Position numbers and translations under genes: made by a program. Shown piece after piece: positions 21,052 through 32,423 of a stretch of DNA of 64,000 nt (within the stretch, counting starts at the first letter, position 1; each line of letters opens with the position of its first letter). Source of the stretch: Solen grandis (lineage: Eukaryota; Mollusca; Bivalvia; Adapedonta; Solenidae); NCBI GenBank assembly GCA_021229015.1, contig CM037782.1:58587518-58651517 (forward strand), in the 5' to 3' direction. The notes beneath the pieces were generated by a model. That model had not been told where the DNA came from. It did no database searches and saw nothing but the letters and a program-made list of their open reading frames with translations.

Positions 21052-22218
21052 ATGACGTACAAATGCTGGTCGTGTGGAGAGATGTTTTCCAAGGCTGACT
21101 CCTTGAGGAACCACTTTATGAGCAGAGTCCATCAGTTCACGAAGGTGGTCTGTCCCTGGTGCGAGGAAACCAAGCCCTTCAGACGACCCCTAGATTTGCG
21201 CCTTCACTTAAAGAAAGAGCACCGCAGTATCATCAGAGGGCACCAGCTTGACTTGCCATCAGAAGCCGAATGCTTCTACTTGGCTGTTGACCCCAGGGCT
21301 TTCCGGATGTGCCTCTCTGCAATGCCACCTGCTGGTAAAGTGGCCACACTTCTGAAGGAGACTGTACTGAAGAATACAGGAACAAAGTCAGTTGATCAAT
21401 GGCAACGGGGCTGGGACAGGCATGGTCCAAACTCCAACCTGTCTTACACCCAAACCAGGGAACAATACTCTCCAACCAAACCCCAGATGTTTGAGATCCT
21501 GGACATCCAACTGGGGCCAGAGGAGACGAGTGTCATCTTCGAGGAGAACAGCACCCTCTGTCGATTATCCTTTGGATCAGAGGAGCAGCGATTGAGGGAG
21601 AAGTTCTTGAAGATGATGCCCTCAAAGGCACCATCTGCTGTGCTACCAAGTTCCTGGCAAACTTCAGAGAAAGATGTAAGTCGTTTTCTAAAGGCCAACA
21701 ATCTTTCTGAAGCTAAGCTCCTAAGGGTGGAGGAGAGTCATTGGTCACCAGCTCTCCAGCCTCCCTCCACACCGCCAGCCAAGAGAAAAAGAGAAGGTTC
21801 TCCTCTCACACCTTTAAACTCCCCTAAAGATCTTCCAATGCTTGAGGAGCCACTTCAATCAATAGGGCCTGACGGCGACCATCATCGCAAGCAACTATTT
21901 CCTGATGAGCCTGTCTCTCCACTGCCAGCAACATCTCTTCCAGAAATTTCACTGAAACTACCATCTTTACCTGCCTGCATTTCGCCATCTAGGCAAGATC
22001 TCACAGCCCAGTCTTTACCAGCCACCATTGTTGCTGCATCTCCTTCTACCTCAACCAACTCCATTCATTCAAACCAGCCAGATTTGCCCCTCCTTCCTCC
22101 AGTCACCTCACCATCCACTCGATCTGTTTTTGAATCTTTACCAGCTAGTCAGCCATCCTCTCCTGTCCGACAAGAGTGCTCACTTAGGAAGATCATGCCG
22201 CCACAAAGACAGACTTGA
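21052..22218 (+). CDS. Third ORF of the Gypsy element: C2H2 zinc-finger protein (388 aa)
   Basis: It lies where retroviral elements carry env but shows no signal peptide or membrane segment. Residues ~3-29 form a classical zinc finger (YKCWSCGEMFSKADSLRNHF then MSRVHQ), followed by a second, spaced C-x2-C...H-x4-H unit (VVCPWCEET ... LRLHLKKEH). Residues ~45-210 are a mixed region of unknown fold. From ~225 the protein is rich in Pro and Ser (PPSTPPAKRKREGSPLTPL), with a basic, nuclear-signal-like KRKR. The ORF is complete although pol is broken, in the same orientation and inside the LTRs. A captured host gene or a DNA- or RNA-binding accessory protein are the main options. I do not recognise a named family. 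Confidence 0.7.
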   Translation: MTYKCWSCGEMFSKADSLRNHFMSRVHQFTKVVCPWCEETKPFRRPLDLRLHLKKEHRSIIRGHQLDLPSEAECFYLAVDPRAFRMCLSAMPPAGKVATLLKETVLKNTGTKSVDQWQRGWDRHGPNSNLSYTQTREQYSPTKPQMFEILDIQLGPEETSVIFEENSTLCRLSFGSEEQRLREKFLKMMPSKAPSAVLPSSWQTSEKDVSRFLKANNLSEAKLLRVEESHWSPALQPPSTPPAKRKREGSPLTPLNSPKDLPMLEEPLQSIGPDGDHHRKQLFPDEPVSPLPATSLPEISLKLPSLPACISPSRQDLTAQSLPATIVAASPSTSTNSIHSNQPDLPLLPPVTSPSTRSVFESLPASQPSSPVRQECSLRKIMPPQRQT

Positions 22219-22373
22219 CACTCAATCTTCACTGGCTCTCAAAGCCCGCAAGCTTCTCATGACTGGAAGTATTCCCCTTTTTCCATCCGCCAGGAGAGAC
22301 TGGAGACGCCATACCCTCCAATTGCCATTACCTTCACCCTTCCAGACATGGCCTTCCAGTTAACTGGCAAAGT

Positions 22374-22700
22374 ATGGAGGCAGACGCAAGGCTTCTTCTT
22401 CTTGAAACTGTTGTCACGTCTTTTGGGGTTTGGTTTTCTATGCTTATTAACCGTCAGTATCTACTGGATGCCTTTAACTTTCTGGCCCTCCAAGGATCTT
22501 CTGAACGACAGATAACTTGCCCAGAATCCAGCGCTAGACATGCCAACTTCCGGTTGCTGAAGTACATTGCTTTAGGGAAAGAAGTAGTGGCGGCCAGGGA
22601 CTTCATCAAACTATTCCAATCATCATCTCAGTCTTCATCTTCTCACCCGGGATACCTGGAATTGTTGAAACAAGTAAAGCACATCCCGTTGCGTTTATAA
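22374..22700 (+). CDS. Possible continuation of the third ORF in another frame
   Basis: This 108-codon ORF starts in a different frame, 155 bases after the stop of the zinc-finger ORF. The downstream text (LLLLETVVTSFGVWFSMLIN, FRLLKYIALGKEVVAARDF) reads like real helical protein. A further partial reading in the third frame spans 22028-22363. They may be the C-terminal part of the zinc-finger protein separated by frameshifts, or a separate small protein. No domain is recognised. Confidence 0.4.
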   Translation: MEADARLLLLETVVTSFGVWFSMLINRQYLLDAFNFLALQGSSERQITCPESSARHANFRLLKYIALGKEVVAARDFIKLFQSSSQSSSSHPGYLELLKQVKHIPLRL

Positions 22701-23027
22701 GCATAGGCACATAAAACCCCCCCCAAAAAAACCAAACATGAGACTTTATTAAGAATTATTTAGGATATCATTACCTGGGGGAAAAATAAGGTTTAATTAT
22801 ATTAAAAAGTCACTGATGTTATTATGGACTTTATATATCTTATTAATTCTACAGAAACATTTCATATGGAACTGTAATTGTGATAAAAGTATTGTGATTA
22901 TATGGACTTTAGTCAAACAGTGATACCAAAGGACACTTATGTTACATTTAATTAGTTAATTGTGCTCAACATATATTTTCTTGTAACCATAAATACAGGA
23001 GTATTTGATTCTTTAAGGTGGAAAGCG

Positions 23028-24876
23028 TGTAATGGAACCGCCATTACAAGTGAATCTTATTTTCGCGGAACTCGGTGACAATTGTGTTTGGGCACATATG
23101 AACTATTTACTAGTGAACTAATTATAGTGTTAGGTATCTAAGGGACTTTTAATGCCTATTGTCTTTCTGGATCTTCAGGGAAATGAACTCTTACCTCATG
23201 TAAACTGTGTTTACATCGCCAGAATCATTGTGTATCCATTTCACGAACTGTTACAAAGTGTCACGTAATGAGAGTTTATGAAGGAAGATAACTCCAAGAG
23301 ACTGTTATCAGGGCACATTCCAGTAAAAGTTAGACTATGACTTATCACCCACAGCATCCAAAACGAACATTGACATCAAAAGATTGATTCCAGAGGACAC
23401 TTTAACATCGTAGATCACAACATCAACATCGGCGTTCGTAATCGAGAGGCATTGTGACTTTGGGACTATTTTTATACCTGTTAATCACTGGCTTTCTTTT
23501 ATTAGTGCACAGAATCTTATAGAACTTTAAGAAGATATAATTGGTATTAAATTAGTAAAAAGCCAGTCTGAAGTTAATGTAAAACTGATGTATTTGTTAG
23601 GAATAACCATTTTTGTACTATATCTTTATGGCGCAAGATAATTCGTCTGCATATTCATACGCTATGACTTTTAGCCCCGTCTTTTTCTGTATTGTTGAAA
23701 TAATTATATCTAAGTTGTAAATTAAGTGTGCTTTTCCTAAAAGCCTTTCTTATAAGTCAAGAGCCTGAGAATATATCATATTTTAGATAAGTATTTCAAA
23801 GAATGTATCTCTGCCGCATCACTTAGGCCTGTTGTAAACCTGTAGTCTGATTGGTCTGTACTGTCACGTGACGCTCCCTCAAAGTTGATAAATATGAGCG
23901 ACGTCACAATTTCAAATCATCTTCTTGATCATATCGCAAGGTACTGGTCGTTCCAAAAACATAATCCAGACGACTTGAAGCAGATTATTTATTGAGTAAA
24001 TCAAAGTATCTAGAGTACTGAAGTTGTAATAGAAATAACAATCTATCTAATATAATAAAGATAATTTAATAATTAAGAGATGTAAACATGCTGTTGTAAA
24101 ACTATATATAGCTGTTACCAGTATTCATACAAATACATTCCTACAATGAAGTACCACTTGAGGGTCAGTCTGCACAATCCTGTATGGTGTTTTTCCAATT
24201 CTAAGAAGAAATATGACTTCTTACACTGGTTATTTGTCTACTAGAAGTTGTGGTACTCTATAAAGCTGCAATATTATAGTTTATGTAAGTTATTAAGATA
24301 GAAATATCCATGTGAAGAAGAAGATCCCATTACATAGGCTCGGTTCCCCATTGATGTGCCTTTTATACTATTGATGTTCCAGAATTATTACTTCACCAGA
24401 TGACAATGGCTGTTGCTGTTTATTTAACATCCAAGATGATTAAGATGTTTGTAGCCTTCCAGATAAAGTAACTGTCATATAACATCTAAGATGATTTTGC
24501 TGTCTATGAAGCTGATGCTGTTGTATTAAATATTGGAATTTGATGACAATTTAGATGCTGTTGTTGATGTATCATGTTAGCAGGTACCAAAAGATGATTA
24601 AGCTACCGCTGCTGATGTTTTCTATACATGTAAAGATATCATACATTGATGATGCTACAGTTGCTGTTGTTACAATTGCATAATTATTATTTATTAGTGT
24701 GACCAAAAGATAAATGGATATCATTAAAGTTTATTATTGTCACACTACACCAGACTTGAGTTCCCATTATTTCTTGCTCAAAACCATCCAGAATCCTGTG
24801 TGGTTCATCCTGAAGGGTATGTCATGCGAAGAAGACACCGGCCATTACCAGCAAGGCCGGGTAGTAACCCCTTACA
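23028..24876 (+). repeat. 3' LTR of the Gypsy element
   Basis: It begins TGTAATGGAACCGCC after the purine-rich ttaaggtggaaagcg (23013-23027, candidate polypurine tract) and ends CCTTACA before TACA. A segment at about 24408-24525 is longer than, and different from, the equivalent in the 5' LTR and contains two diverged copies of aacatccaagatgatt. The TATA word is altered (tgataaata near 23886). Confidence 0.93.
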
Positions 24877-24880
24877 TACA

Positions 24881-25830
24881 CATGCCGTAGCAGATGAAAA
24901 TATACGGTTGACGAAAAATAATCAGTTGCGTTTTATTTTCTAACATAACTATATTTCAAAACAAGGTTACACGTTTGCCCTTCGTAATTCTGTTTGATAA
25001 CTAGCAATTGTCTTTTGACATATAAGACAAGTTTTGTTTGGTTTTCTATTAACAGTAACAACAGTCATTCAGTAATTTCGCCTTAATTTAATACATCTAC
25101 ATTGATACTCCAAACAATAAATTTCTGATTATGAATTGCAGGACAGTACTACAGTGATGTATTTTCCAATTCTCAGTGCAGCATGCAATTTTGGGTTTTT
25201 TCGTTGCTTAAAATCAACTTAGTACGATAAAATTTTACCCGCATTGTTAGTGGGAACAAAAGTTTCATCTCTTTTTTTCATCATCCAAATGTTTCGTGGT
25301 TTTATAAAACAAAAACACTATAAGAGAAAAGCCTGTGTAAATTTAGAGATTAAAATTGAAAGAGACGTTTTCTTCCTCTATAACTTTCGTTCAGTTGCAA
25401 AATTATTTGTTAATTATTCATCATTTGACATGATTAAGTTTTATCTTTTGTACTATTTATGGTTTTTCAACATTTTGTGTGGATACTTCTGGAATCTAAT
25501 GCGTTACTGCCTTACAATGATAAAAATAACAGTTAACTGCAGTAAGACAAATATAGAACAATTAAAAAATTAAGAATGATGACGAGATTGACCTTCACGA
25601 AGGATGATGTTTACATTATTTTTAAACACTGAACCTAACATTTAACACTGGTGTCAGCAAATATCTGAAATAACTTATCATTATAACCTACTTTAAATGT
25701 CACGTTTTAAACAGTTGAATGACTAATGTGCATATGTATCAAGTACTGCCGAAAGGAGAGTAGGAAAGTTTTAAATGACAGATAAGCTTTTTCTAATTTA
25801 AACAACTGCTAGGATTTGTTGTATTGTAGT
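24881..25830. other. AT-rich stretch without a recognised gene
   Basis: An ORF at 25244-25573 is hydrophobic and Lys/Phe/Tyr-rich, as expected of AT-rich DNA, and has no recognised domain. Nothing else is supported. Confidence 0.4.
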
Positions 25831-26072
25831 ATTGGGTTTACCGTCGCTGCGATAGTATTTCATATAGCGACGTCCAGCTAATTACAGGTGGAGGAAGACC
25901 CCGAGTACACAGAGGTACCCGGATAGAACCACCGGCCTACCGCAAGCCAGCTGGAAGGCTTCCTTACATGAAAAATCCGAAGTCCCTACCGGGATTCGAA
26001 CCCATAGCGGTGAGGGGCTGAGAGATATGCATTCGTGCCACGATTGTAACCGCTTGGCCACGGCGGCCCCCA
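25831..26072 (-). mobile_element. tRNA-headed SINE, well-preserved copy
   Basis: On the minus strand the head starts at 26072 with gggccgccgtggccaagcgg, a tRNA-Leu/Ser-like A box. It is followed by the B box GGTTCGAATCCC and the body (aggaagccttccagctggc, ggtggttctatccgggtacc, cttcctccacctgtaatta). The tail (gacgtcgctat ... gcgacggtaaac) also appears in the copy at 52026-52245. Pol III boxes are intact enough to be convincing. Confidence 0.85.
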
Positions 26073-26164
26073 ACTGCTAGGAATTAAGAAGTACATCATA
26101 GCTGAAATTCTATAAATCGTACAATATCATCTGCTAGAAATTAATTTATCTAAAGTTATCTTTC

Positions 26165-27292
26165 AACTAGAGGGCCTTGTGGCCCTAGATCGCCCACCCG
26201 AGTACATCAGCTTATCTAAAACTTTTCATGTCATTTGATTTTACCTGGTTTCCTCCAGCACCAACCAGATTAAAGTTTCAACTACAAAGAATTCTTAAGT
26301 TAGTCAATCATCTGGACGATTTAATTTTCAAGGAATCGAAACACTTAGGCAATTATGGTATGAAACCTTGAGATAATCATAGGTGCAAACCAAGAATTTT
26401 GAATATTAGTTCACAAAGAGAAGATTTATCTAACCTTTTCTGTAATATATAGAAAACAAGAAGGTCATGATGGCCCTTGATCGCTAACCTGAATATACGG
26501 TTACCCAAGGAACATTAGTCTGTATTAAAACATTTCGAAATCTGGCCAGTAGTTTTGAAGGCGATGATCCCTGTAAAGTTTTATCAAATTCTGTCCGACA
26601 GTTTCAGAGAGATGTCATTTAAAGATTTCACTATAAACATATAAGGCAAATAAGCTCCGCCCCTGGTTGCATTTTTTTTATAGATCGGAATAATTTCAGC
26701 AACTTTTGTGAAGCTTCACCCAAAGATCATCCCTGCCAAATTTAATCAAATAAATTCTGTCCAGTGATTTCAGAGATGTTTGTAAGATTCACTTTATACA
26801 TATTAGGCAAATTAGCCCCGCCCCTGGCAGCCATGTTTTTTAACAGATCGGAATAATTTTAGCAACTTTTGTGAAGTAACAATCTCTGCCATTAAAAAAT
26901 TTTTGGTTTAAATTTCATACAATTTCCCCTTTTTTTAGAAGATGTTTAAACCCGCCCCTGGCGGCCATATTTTTTACGGATCGGAATAATTTTAGCAATC
27001 TTGGTAGAGTTACCCAAGGAACATCTGTACCAAAATATTTTGACCAATAGTTTTGAAGGAGATGATTTTTAAAGTTTTCATATTTTTTTCCGTTGCCAAG
27101 GTAACCAGATTTCCACATTGATCAAGTTTAATTTAGAAACTTTTGTGGGTCACTCAAAGAACATCCATGCCAAGTTTTATCAAATTCTGCCCAACGAATT
27201 TAGAGATGTCATTTAAAGTAAAATGATGACGGACGCAGGGCGATCACAAAAGCTCACCTTGAGCAATTCGTGCTCAGGTGAGCTTACAAGAA
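26165..27292 (+). repeat. Tandem-core interspersed repeat, copy D (type-2 core, two heads)
   Basis: A diverged head at 26168 (agagggccttgtggccctag) is followed by a second head at about 26456 (acaagaaggtcatgatggcc). Then come diverged type-2 units (gccccgcccctggcggcca, acggatcggaataattttag) and the tail (acggacgcagggcgatcaca, gctcaccttgagc, gtgctcaggtgagct) ending near 27290. The two heads show nesting or internal duplication. Confidence 0.8.
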
Positions 27293-28580
27293 TTTAAACA
27301 TTGGGAATTTGCCAAGAAGTAGAATTAGCTGCAAACCTTTTTAATACACAAATCACACAGGGCTTACCGGTTGTCTGTCATCTATTCTTTCATTATTGTT
27401 TTTAACGTTTTTAATATTTTCAGAAAAGATAGTCACATCTTTTTATTCGCAGTACATATCCCGTTAAGTCATATGAATATTCTTTATTCCTTTCTTCTGT
27501 ATTCTATATACCATTGCTTCAAAGCATTGCTTCTTATTGTTACTTTATTCAACATTGCATTTCCCTCGCACGTTATAGGCGTTATTAAACGAAAATTAGT
27601 GTGCATGTTCTAGTTTTGGATAATACTGAAAGCAGCAAGTGGTATTCAATTAAAAATATATGTATCAGGCGTTTTGCCAAACAAGATCAAACTAAGAAGA
27701 CTAGATTCGATATAATTTTCACATTTTACACTGCTCTAGATTGATTTAACTATACTTTCCTGTCGAAAAACATCCTAATCATTGTGTTTGTAAGTAAAAA
27801 AGAAAACCCCTATGGAATTATAAAGGCGTATGTTTCGATATATCAAGACATTTTCTCATTGCTGCTAGTGCATGTATATTTACGAGCAAATGCATCTTCC
27901 AAACATAATATGAAGTTAACAAACAGTAGTATTTTGTATTCATTTGTATATCTCAGAAAAGACATTCTATAATCTAGTACCGCCAAGTTGTCAGCAATGT
28001 TAAAATTATATAGGTATTGAACACAGAGAAAATCAATGTTAACAAGTTTATCAAATATCAGACTATGCCTCAGGTGTTAAAACTGTCTTCCAGTATTAAT
28101 TTTTAACCTTAGATTACATTTATTAATTTAGTGTCAACTATTTCATAAAGCAAACCTCGCATCAAACAAAGTTCAATTCAATTACAGCATACCTTTTCGC
28201 ACGATACCTTGAAACAAGCGTCTAATTCCAAAACTTGCTAAAAGCTTTGAGATTTATCTACCAAATTGGAGTTTATGCTACAACGGATAAAAGGGAAACC
28301 CAGACATCATTTGAACTTCCGTTAACTTTGATTAAATTACTGTCGATTCGACTACTCTTTCTTATTGCACAACTGACTTTCGTTCCTCATCATCTATATA
28401 TATATTTAGTAAATGCAGCATACGTATATTAAATGTGATGTGAAACTAATCTTTACGTAAGTAGAATATACTGTTTGTCTGTAAAGTTCTATTGTATTCT
28501 AGCATCTTCAATTTGGTTTTCGAAATCTATCTTTTAGAGTCCATCACTAGCCACTACAATCTGCCAATATCTGGCTTGTT
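27293..28580. other. AT-rich stretch without a recognised gene
   Basis: Three short plus-strand ORFs (27371-27613, 27784-27972, 28235-28432) are hydrophobic and lack recognisable domains or splice context. No RNA gene or element was recognised. Confidence 0.4.
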
Positions 28581-28581
28581 T

Positions 28582-28918
28582 TTAGCTCACCTAAACACAA
28601 AGTGCTCATGGTGAGCTATTAGGATCACCTTGCGTCCGTCAACAATTTGTTTAAACATCTCTGAAACGCTGGGCAGAATTTGATATCAGTTGGCAGGGAT
28701 AAATCTCTGAAACGCTGGGCAGAATTTGATATCAGTTGGCAGGGATAATCCTTAGGTAAACCTTCACAAAGGTTGCTAAAATAAACTTGATCCATATAGA
28801 ACTCTGGTTGCCATGGCAACTCCTTCAAATCTACTGGCCAGATTTCAAAATGTTTTAGTTCAGATGTTCCTTGGGTAATACTCAGGTGAGCAACCAGGGC
28901 CTCTATGGTTCTCTTGTT
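28582..28918 (-). repeat. Short tandem-core repeat, copy E (type-2 core)
   Basis: The tail (agctcacctaaacacaaag ... gtgagctattaggatcacc) is on the left and the head (ctcaggtgagcaaccagggcc ... ctcttgttt) on the right. Between them lies less than one type-2 unit. A 46-bp direct duplication beginning atctctgaaacgctgg starts at 28657 and again at 28703. Confidence 0.8.
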
Positions 28919-30149
28919 TAAAAAAAGGTATCACGTTAAATAAAAATGTTTCTGAAAGGCTGAATACACACACAAATACAAATAATTGTGAAAAAATATA
29001 TAAAATTAAATGTCCAATCATGTCATCTGCGTCCGTCAACTTATAGTAATAACTTAAAATTAAAACATGTACGTTGTATGCCTTTAAAATGACTGTAATT
29101 ATTATATTAGTGGGGCCCAAGAAACAAACATACACACATAATTCATATTCTAAGTTATAATAAGAACATATTTAATGAAATGATTGAGAAGGGGCGAAGC
29201 GAGCGAACTCATTCTTAATCATTTAAATTCTACTATTACGAAAAATCTACATTTTGACTGGACGATATGAGCATCATGTTACATTTTGTCTGTTGAATGT
29301 TTCCGTTCTCCGTTCTTTATGAAAAAATGGAGGCGCATTTTAATATGTCGGCAACCTGGACTTTTTATTCATGTTGATTTCGATGATTCGAGGAGCTAAA
29401 AAGTTCCCTAATTCAACTAATGAACATTTCAACACGGGTCCCGGAAATATATCGCCTCGAGGGTCGCATTACGATATAAATATATAGGTATTCTACGTTA
29501 AAAAAGGTATATAACGTTTTGTTCAAAAACGATTTTTCAAACGATTTTATGCGATTTTCGAAGCCTCGTATACATCCAAATTTGTTATGTTAAACCGTTG
29601 AATAACCGATCCTAAGCAGTACGCACTCATGAAGAGAGAGAGAGATAGAGAGAGCGAAAGAGGGGGTGCGGCGGGTTTACATATGCGTTCAGGCGACGCG
29701 TTCGACGATTGGTCGGTTTAAAATCTGACCGCTAATTTTGAATAGATCGTAAATCGATCCCTCGACCGACTTGAAATTCCGATAAACGAATGATATTATT
29801 GAAGGATTTACTTTTCATTTTCATTTCGTAGTTCCGCCTTATTTACTAGAATTCCAGTCTTTATAAATAAATACCTACGAATAATATTGCCGAGAGGGCG
29901 AAAAAAGAAATAAAAAGGTATATACCCGATATTATATCGGTTAAACAATGATAAAAATGTAATCCGACATATATTACCTGAAATCCTACTAAGTAATATA
30001 TTGCGAGAGAGAGAGAAAGAGAGAGAGAGATGGAAAAATTTACAGAATAGAGAGGATTAATACGCAGAGAGAGAGAAACAAACGAAAGAACATACACGCC
30101 TACAAAACGCGCGCATTACGGGGAATTTGACGAGAAAGAGAGAAATGAT
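28919..30149. other. Unassigned stretch with GA-rich microsatellites
   Basis: Imperfect GA runs lie at about 29632-29665, 30003-30030 and 30066-30080. Minus-strand ORFs at 28860-29135 and 29861-30097 are AT/GA artefacts; the second reads the GA run as SLSLSLSL. No gene is recognised. Confidence 0.5.
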
Positions 30150-30703
30150 AGGAATAATTGTTGGGACAGCTTTACAAAGGATTTTTCTGGTCTGGACAAT
30201 TAAAGGGATTAATTATCTCTCAAAATATATCAATACCATTAATGTTTCGTGTTAAATGCCACTGAAAAACACATCTCTACCGCTAATTTCTCATGTCGTA
30301 GCAGCCATGACGTGACGTCACAGTTTTTTTTACACCCAGCAGTGAAGGTAGAATTAAATATTATTATATTTTATAAATTTGTTTTATGTATGCAGTGTTC
30401 TCTATTTATCTTCACAAATTGAAATCTATCTGATTTTATATGAATACTGGTTTTAAAATTACAAAAACAAGCGAGGTAACTCTTTCAAACTGTCCATAAA
30501 CAAGTAAACATACCTTCACTGTGGGTGTAAAACTGTGACGTCACGTCATGGCTACTACGACATAAAAAATTAGCTGTAGAGTTGTGTTTTTCAGTGGTAT
30601 AAAACACGAAACATTACCGGTAAGGATATATTTTGAAAGATAATTAAATTTAATTGTCCAGACCAGAAAATTCCTTTGTAAAGCTGTCCCAACAATTATT
30701 CCT
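30150..30703. mobile_element. Palindromic MITE, ~554 bp
   Basis: The left arm (from aggaataattgttgggacag at 30150 to about 30350) reappears as reverse complement at about 30490-30703. Shared blocks include gctttacaaagg, ctggtctggacaattaa, ccatgacgtgacgtcacag and the trinucleotide-poor loop edge. About 140 bp of unique loop separates the arms. It has no coding capacity. A target duplication is not clear. An ORF on the minus strand (30541-30741) is a read-through of the right arm. Confidence 0.8.
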
Positions 30704-31151
30704 GTATCGGAGAGGTGGGTGGGGTATGGAAGGCATTGCATTCCTGGTGTTTATTTATATATAGAGAGGTCGATTTTTTTTTTTTACTGAATATCGGTGT
30801 CCTGTGATAGAATATAATGGAAGCCTAAATTCATACAAAGTAACGACCTTTGTAATCAAATGATGTCAGATTCCGTCCCTTACCATGTTCATAATACAGT
30901 ACATGTATAGAGGGACAAAAATGGTAATTCTGCGGTTCTAGTGCCAGTGGAGTGACCTAGCCGGTGATATTACTTTTTTTTAATATTTGTTAGAATTATG
31001 TTTATAATCAATTGGAAAAGATTTAGGATATCAAATCCATTGGAAAATATTGCTAGCACGATTTCTACCACGGAAAAGCTTTTCTTAAATGCTTTTTAAA
31101 AAAAATCGAATCTTGTCTTAAGTCGCTCGAATTCAAATTTACAGTGTGTGA

Positions 31152-31192
<41 letters not shown>

Positions 31193-32423
31193 TATGGTGT
31201 GTGCCCCATACTATATAAAACTTGCTAAGACAAAATTAATCAGTGAACATATGGCATATTTCCAACACTGAACAGATATCAATTATCTACCTCTGTTCTT
31301 CAGGTGGTTATAAAGTTTGGTATAGTATCACTTCCGAATGACAGTATGTCAGTCACTGGGACATTTAACAAAAGCAAACTATCAAGTTGACCATTTAATG
31401 TCGGGGAAATTCTTATACATCATATGTAGTAAAATCTTGAAAGTGGTTGAGGTTGGGTATTACCATAAAGAATCTTAACTGACTGTGATAGTACTAAGAC
31501 AATCTTGTTTACATTTGAATAATTCATCACTCGGTCTGACTTAACATTGGTCAGAGAATGGAGTGGACATTTGGTAATATTCATATTGACAAAACTTTAT
31601 AATTGTTTAATGCTTAGGCAAGTGTTTGCTGTCTTGGGTTTAACATCCGACCGACATTATAAGTTCAGTATTAAAACCATATCTTGACTGACGCTCTCTA
31701 GGTCGGGTCTGATGACATCGCATTAGAGGTCGACTCGAATTGACATTTGATTAGCCAATCAAATCGTCGGCTACAAAATGGGTATCACTGCGAAAAGAAG
31801 ATATCCAGAACCCACACATAAGTTAGTTTTTTATGTTGGTTCATACAAGATGTGCATGCAATGTTGCTCATTATTCTTTGCAGACATAACAGTAAAATGC
31901 GTTTGTAACTGCATTGAACATGGGGAAAAAACCTGTTGTTAATAAGTATATTGCCAAACTAATGGCAGCGAACGGAAAATTTAATTTTGCGAATATCAAG
32001 GTCTTCCGATTTTTAAATTCAAATTGTTTTGAAACTCACATTGCAAGCGGGACAAGTACATGATAAAACGTAAGTACGAATTTTAGATGAAAATGTTAAA
32101 GTCTCATAGAAAACGAAGGTAATATGAACTTTATTCCTTCAAAAACCACGCAATAACTATTTTCTAGTCTAGACAATTGAATTACCGTTCGTGACTAGAG
32201 AAAAGAAGCCAATATTATTGAAATAACGAGGGTAAAATCTGTGAGATTATGTCATTGTTACAAAATTACAGATCTCCAAAAAGAGCAAGAGTAAATTTAA
32301 ATGTCACGGTCTTCAAGGCATTATTCATCAAGGGGTTCGTCATTTCCAAGGAAAGACTGTTAAGTAAAAGGCTAGAGTTCGGGAAATATAAGAGTTTATC
32401 AAAATATTAATAATGAATTAAAA
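30704..32423. other. AT-rich stretch with a TA microsatellite
   Basis: A pure TA run of about 37 bases sits at 31153-31189. Nothing else (no ORF of note, no RNA gene, no recognised element) is visible. Confidence 0.55.

Larger units (their letters stand above)
13206..24876 (+). mobile_element. Complete Ty3/Gypsy LTR retrotransposon with an extra 3' ORF
   Basis: Two direct LTRs (13206-14987 and 23028-24876) each begin TGTAATGG and end CCTTACA. The 4-bp sequence TACA flanks the element at 13202-13205 and 24877-24880. Order inside: tRNA primer site, gag, protease, reverse transcriptase, RNase H, integrase with a GPY-type C-terminus, then a 388-codon zinc-finger ORF absent from standard Gypsy elements. 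The pol order (RT before integrase) identifies Ty3/Gypsy. Pol carries several frameshifts and stops, so this copy is not autonomous. A 4-bp duplication and tRNA-primed layout narrow the clade only weakly. Confidence 0.93.

Noticed and set aside
21052..22218. Envelope gene in the Gypsy element
   Set aside because: No signal peptide, no transmembrane segment and no furin-like site; C2H2 fingers and a Pro/Ser-rich tail instead.
25882..26073. ORF over the SINE (MGAAVAKRLQSWHECISLS...)
   Set aside because: It is the tRNA-like SINE head and body translated; common in such SINEs and not a gene.
29861..30097. Hydrophobic ORF with SLSLSLSL
   Set aside because: It results from the GA microsatellite on the opposite strand.
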